A stretch of 7,415 bases of DNA from Pseudomonadota bacterium. Its GTDB lineage: Bacteria; Pseudomonadota; Gammaproteobacteria; Burkholderiales; SCOH01. The stretch is taken from contig JAUPTR010000090.1 of assembly GCA_030917985.1 (NCBI GenBank), positions 1-7,415 on the forward strand, written 5' to 3'. Under the pieces are notes generated by a model, which saw only the letters and a program-made list of their open reading frames with translations, was not told where the DNA came from and ran no database searches. Of the stretch, positions 5,476 through 7,415 are shown piece after piece; the stretch's first letter is position 1; the number at the start of each line of letters is the position of its first letter. Both the position numbers and the translations under genes were made by a program.

Positions 5476-7415
5476 ATGAAAAGCCGTTTGTTGACCGTTT
5501 CCGTTCTGCTGGCTGCCATCTGGCCGGCCGTGCCCGCCATGGCCACCCCGGCCGGCGCCATTACCTTGTTCAGTGCGGCCGAACTGCCGGTGCAGTGTGA
5601 TGCCACCCTGAGCCGCACCGGCAAGCAGATTGCCGCGCTGGAAAAACTGCCACTGCCAAAGGTAACGTTGCAAAATACCCTGCAGGCGTGGAACCGGCTG
5701 GACATCGAGGTGCAGAACCTGGCCGGCCCGGTGGGCCTGCTGTCGGAAGTCAGCCCCGATGCCGCAGTGCGCAAGGCAGCCGAGGCCTGCGAGCTGAAGC
5801 TGATGGCGCTGTTCAACAAGACTGGCCAGAGCCGGGCGCTGTATCAGCGCTTCAAGGCACTCAAGGCCAGCGATGAGATCGACGTCGAAGCCCGCCGCCA
5901 GACGCTGGAAGAATTCGAACGCGCCGGCGTCAACCTGCCCAAGGCCAGGCGCGAGCAGGTGCGCAAGCTGCAGGACAGCCTCACCAGGCTGAGCCAGGAC
6001 TTTGCCCGCAATCTGCGCGACAACAAGACCAAGCTCAGCTTTACGCCTGACGAGCTGGCCGGTGTGCCGAAAGAGTTTCTCGCCAAGGCCAGGCGTGACG
6101 ACGCCGGAAACTATCTGATCGGCTTCGACGCGCCTGAGTCGGAGGCGATCATGGGCTTTGCCGACAGCGAAGCCGTGCGCCAGCGTTATCAATACGAATT
6201 CAGCCGCCGGGGTGGCGAGGCCAATCTGGCCATCCTGCGCGAGGTGATGCACAAGCGCCAGCAACTGGCGCAGCTGATGGCTTACCCCGATTACGCTACG
6301 TTTGTGCTGAAACAGCGCATGGCGGCCAGCCCCGACAACGTCAACCGTTTCCTGGCCGAGGTGCAGAGCCAGGTGGAGGCACTGGAAAAACGCGAGCTGG
6401 CCGAGCTGGGCGCAGAAAAGGCCAAACATCTGAACCTGCCGCAGGCCGGGCTGAAGCGCTGGGATTTTCTCTACTACGAACAAAAACTGCGCAAGGCCCG
6501 CTACAGCATTGATGCGCAGGCGGTGCGCGCACAATTTCCATCCGAACCCACGGTTAAATGGATGTTGAAGGTCAGCAGTGACCTGTATGACCTGGAGTTC
6601 CGCGCCAACCCGGATTTGCCGAAATGGCACGACGATGTGCGTGGCTACGATGTGTTCGACCGGGCCAATGGCACCTATCTGTCGAGTTTTTACCTCGACC
6701 TGTTCCCGCGTGATGGCAAATACAAACACGCGGCGGCTTTCCCGGTGCGGGCAGTGAGCACGCTGGAAAAACGCACGCCAGTGAGTGTGCTGGTCACCAA
6801 CTTCAGCCGTGATGGTTTTAATCAGGACGAGCTGGAAACGCTGTTCCACGAATTTGGCCATGTGCTGCACGGCGTGTTGTCGCAAACGCGATACGCACTG
6901 AATGCCGGCACGGCCGTGAAGCGCGATTTTGTCGAAGCCCCGTCGCAAATGTATGAAGAATGGCCGCGCCGCGCCGAGGCACAAAAGCTGTTCAACGAAG
7001 TCTGCCCGACCTGCAAACCGATCGACCCGCAGCTGATGGAACGCCTGAATCAGGCGCGGCAGTTTGGTCAGGGCATCCGTTACGCCCGCCAGCGGCTGTT
7101 TGCCGCTTACGACATGGCGCTGTTCAGCGGCAAGGCGGTCGACCCGATGGTTGTCTGGAGCGAGATGGAGGGCAACACGCCACTGGGCCACGTGCCCGGC
7201 ACGCAGTTCCCCGGCAGCTTCGGCCACATCGTTGGCGGCTACGCAGCAGGTTATTACGGCTATATGTGGTCGGAAGTGCTGGCGCTGGACATGCTCTCGG
7301 CGTTTGGCGACAACGTGATGAACCCGAGCATCGGCGCGCGTTATCGCCAGCTGATTCTGGAAAACGGCGGCCAGCGTGATCCGAACCAGCTGGTGGAAAG
7401 TTTCCTCGGCCGCAA
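5476..7415 (+). CDS. Exported M3 family zinc metallopeptidase (thimet oligopeptidase-like), partial
   Basis: This gene runs off the right edge, leaving 646 residues; M3 enzymes usually have about 680-720, so little is missing. It cleaves short peptides using a single zinc ion. Zinc and catalytic residues are clear: HEFGH (458-462), with the third ligand Glu487 in VEAPSQ, 25 residues after His462 as in thimet oligopeptidase. The substrate-binding block with His584, Tyr589, Tyr593 and Tyr596 (GHIVGGY, then YYGYMWSE) is also conserved. The N-terminus carries a Sec signal peptide: Lys2, Arg4, a hydrophobic core at about 5-16, and probable cleavage after AMA at 21-23. It should therefore act in the periplasm, unlike cytoplasmic PrlC/OpdA and Dcp. 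Four cysteines are seen (41, 105, 510, 513), the last two as CPTC. The start lies 3 bases after the solute-binding protein stop, with only a weak A-rich stretch upstream, so translational coupling is plausible. The gene is intact as far as it is seen. Confidence 0.95.
   Translation, partial: MKSRLLTVSVLLAAIWPAVPAMATPAGAITLFSAAELPVQCDATLSRTGKQIAALEKLPLPKVTLQNTLQAWNRLDIEVQNLAGPVGLLSEVSPDAAVRKAAEACELKLMALFNKTGQSRALYQRFKALKASDEIDVEARRQTLEEFERAGVNLPKARREQVRKLQDSLTRLSQDFARNLRDNKTKLSFTPDELAGVPKEFLAKARRDDAGNYLIGFDAPESEAIMGFADSEAVRQRYQYEFSRRGGEANLAILREVMHKRQQLAQLMAYPDYATFVLKQRMAASPDNVNRFLAEVQSQVEALEKRELAELGAEKAKHLNLPQAGLKRWDFLYYEQKLRKARYSIDAQAVRAQFPSEPTVKWMLKVSSDLYDLEFRANPDLPKWHDDVRGYDVFDRANGTYLSSFYLDLFPRDGKYKHAAAFPVRAVSTLEKRTPVSVLVTNFSRDGFNQDELETLFHEFGHVLHGVLSQTRYALNAGTAVKRDFVEAPSQMYEEWPRRAEAQKLFNEVCPTCKPIDPQLMERLNQARQFGQGIRYARQRLFAAYDMALFSGKAVDPMVVWSEMEGNTPLGHVPGTQFPGSFGHIVGGYAAGYYGYMWSEVLALDMLSAFGDNVMNPSIGARYRQLILENGGQRDPNQLVESFLGR

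Noticed and set aside
5293..7227. Very long minus-strand open frame (644 codons) opposite the M3 peptidase gene
   Set aside because: It covers the peptidase's conserved zinc and substrate-binding motifs on the other strand and has a low-complexity His/Gln/Leu-rich translation without known motifs. It is an antisense shadow.

Overview
The window looks like an ordinary chromosomal segment of a Gram-negative bacterium, probably a beta- or gammaproteobacterium. The base composition is clearly GC-rich. Two adjacent genes encode proteins with classical Sec signal peptides, as expected for a cell with a periplasm. The overall flavour suggests Betaproteobacteria, possibly the Neisseriales/Chromobacteriaceae, but that placement is an impression from protein style and was not tested. 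I see no RNA genes, CRISPR arrays, insertion sequences, phage genes or attachment sites.

There are four genes. On the minus strand at the left edge is a complete short-chain dehydrogenase/reductase resembling the YbbO type, starting at a TTG codon. Only 32 bases away, and diverging from it, is a complete P-type cation ATPase of the Ca2+ (SPCA/PMR1-like, type IIA) group. After a 75-base gap that holds a small inverted repeat and a palindrome, two plus-strand genes lie 3 bases apart. The first is a family-5 periplasmic solute-binding protein of an ABC peptide-type transporter. The second is an exported M3 (thimet oligopeptidase-like) zinc metallopeptidase that runs off the right edge. The peptidase is the only real gene that is cut by the window.

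The last two genes read as a peptide-handling unit: one product would bind oligopeptides in the periplasm and the other would cleave them there. No permease or ATPase subunit of the transporter is visible. The P-type ATPase most likely exports Ca2+ (or another divalent cation) from the cytoplasm. Its ion-site residues indicate a single-site pump in which the residue tied to Mn2+ transport in yeast Pmr1 is changed. No shared pathway links the reductase to the ATPase; they share only a very tight divergent start region.

I found no evidence of a novel multi-gene system. The observations most worth checking are the ATPase ion-site residues, the export and CxxC motif of the M3 peptidase, and its tight pairing with a solute-binding protein.
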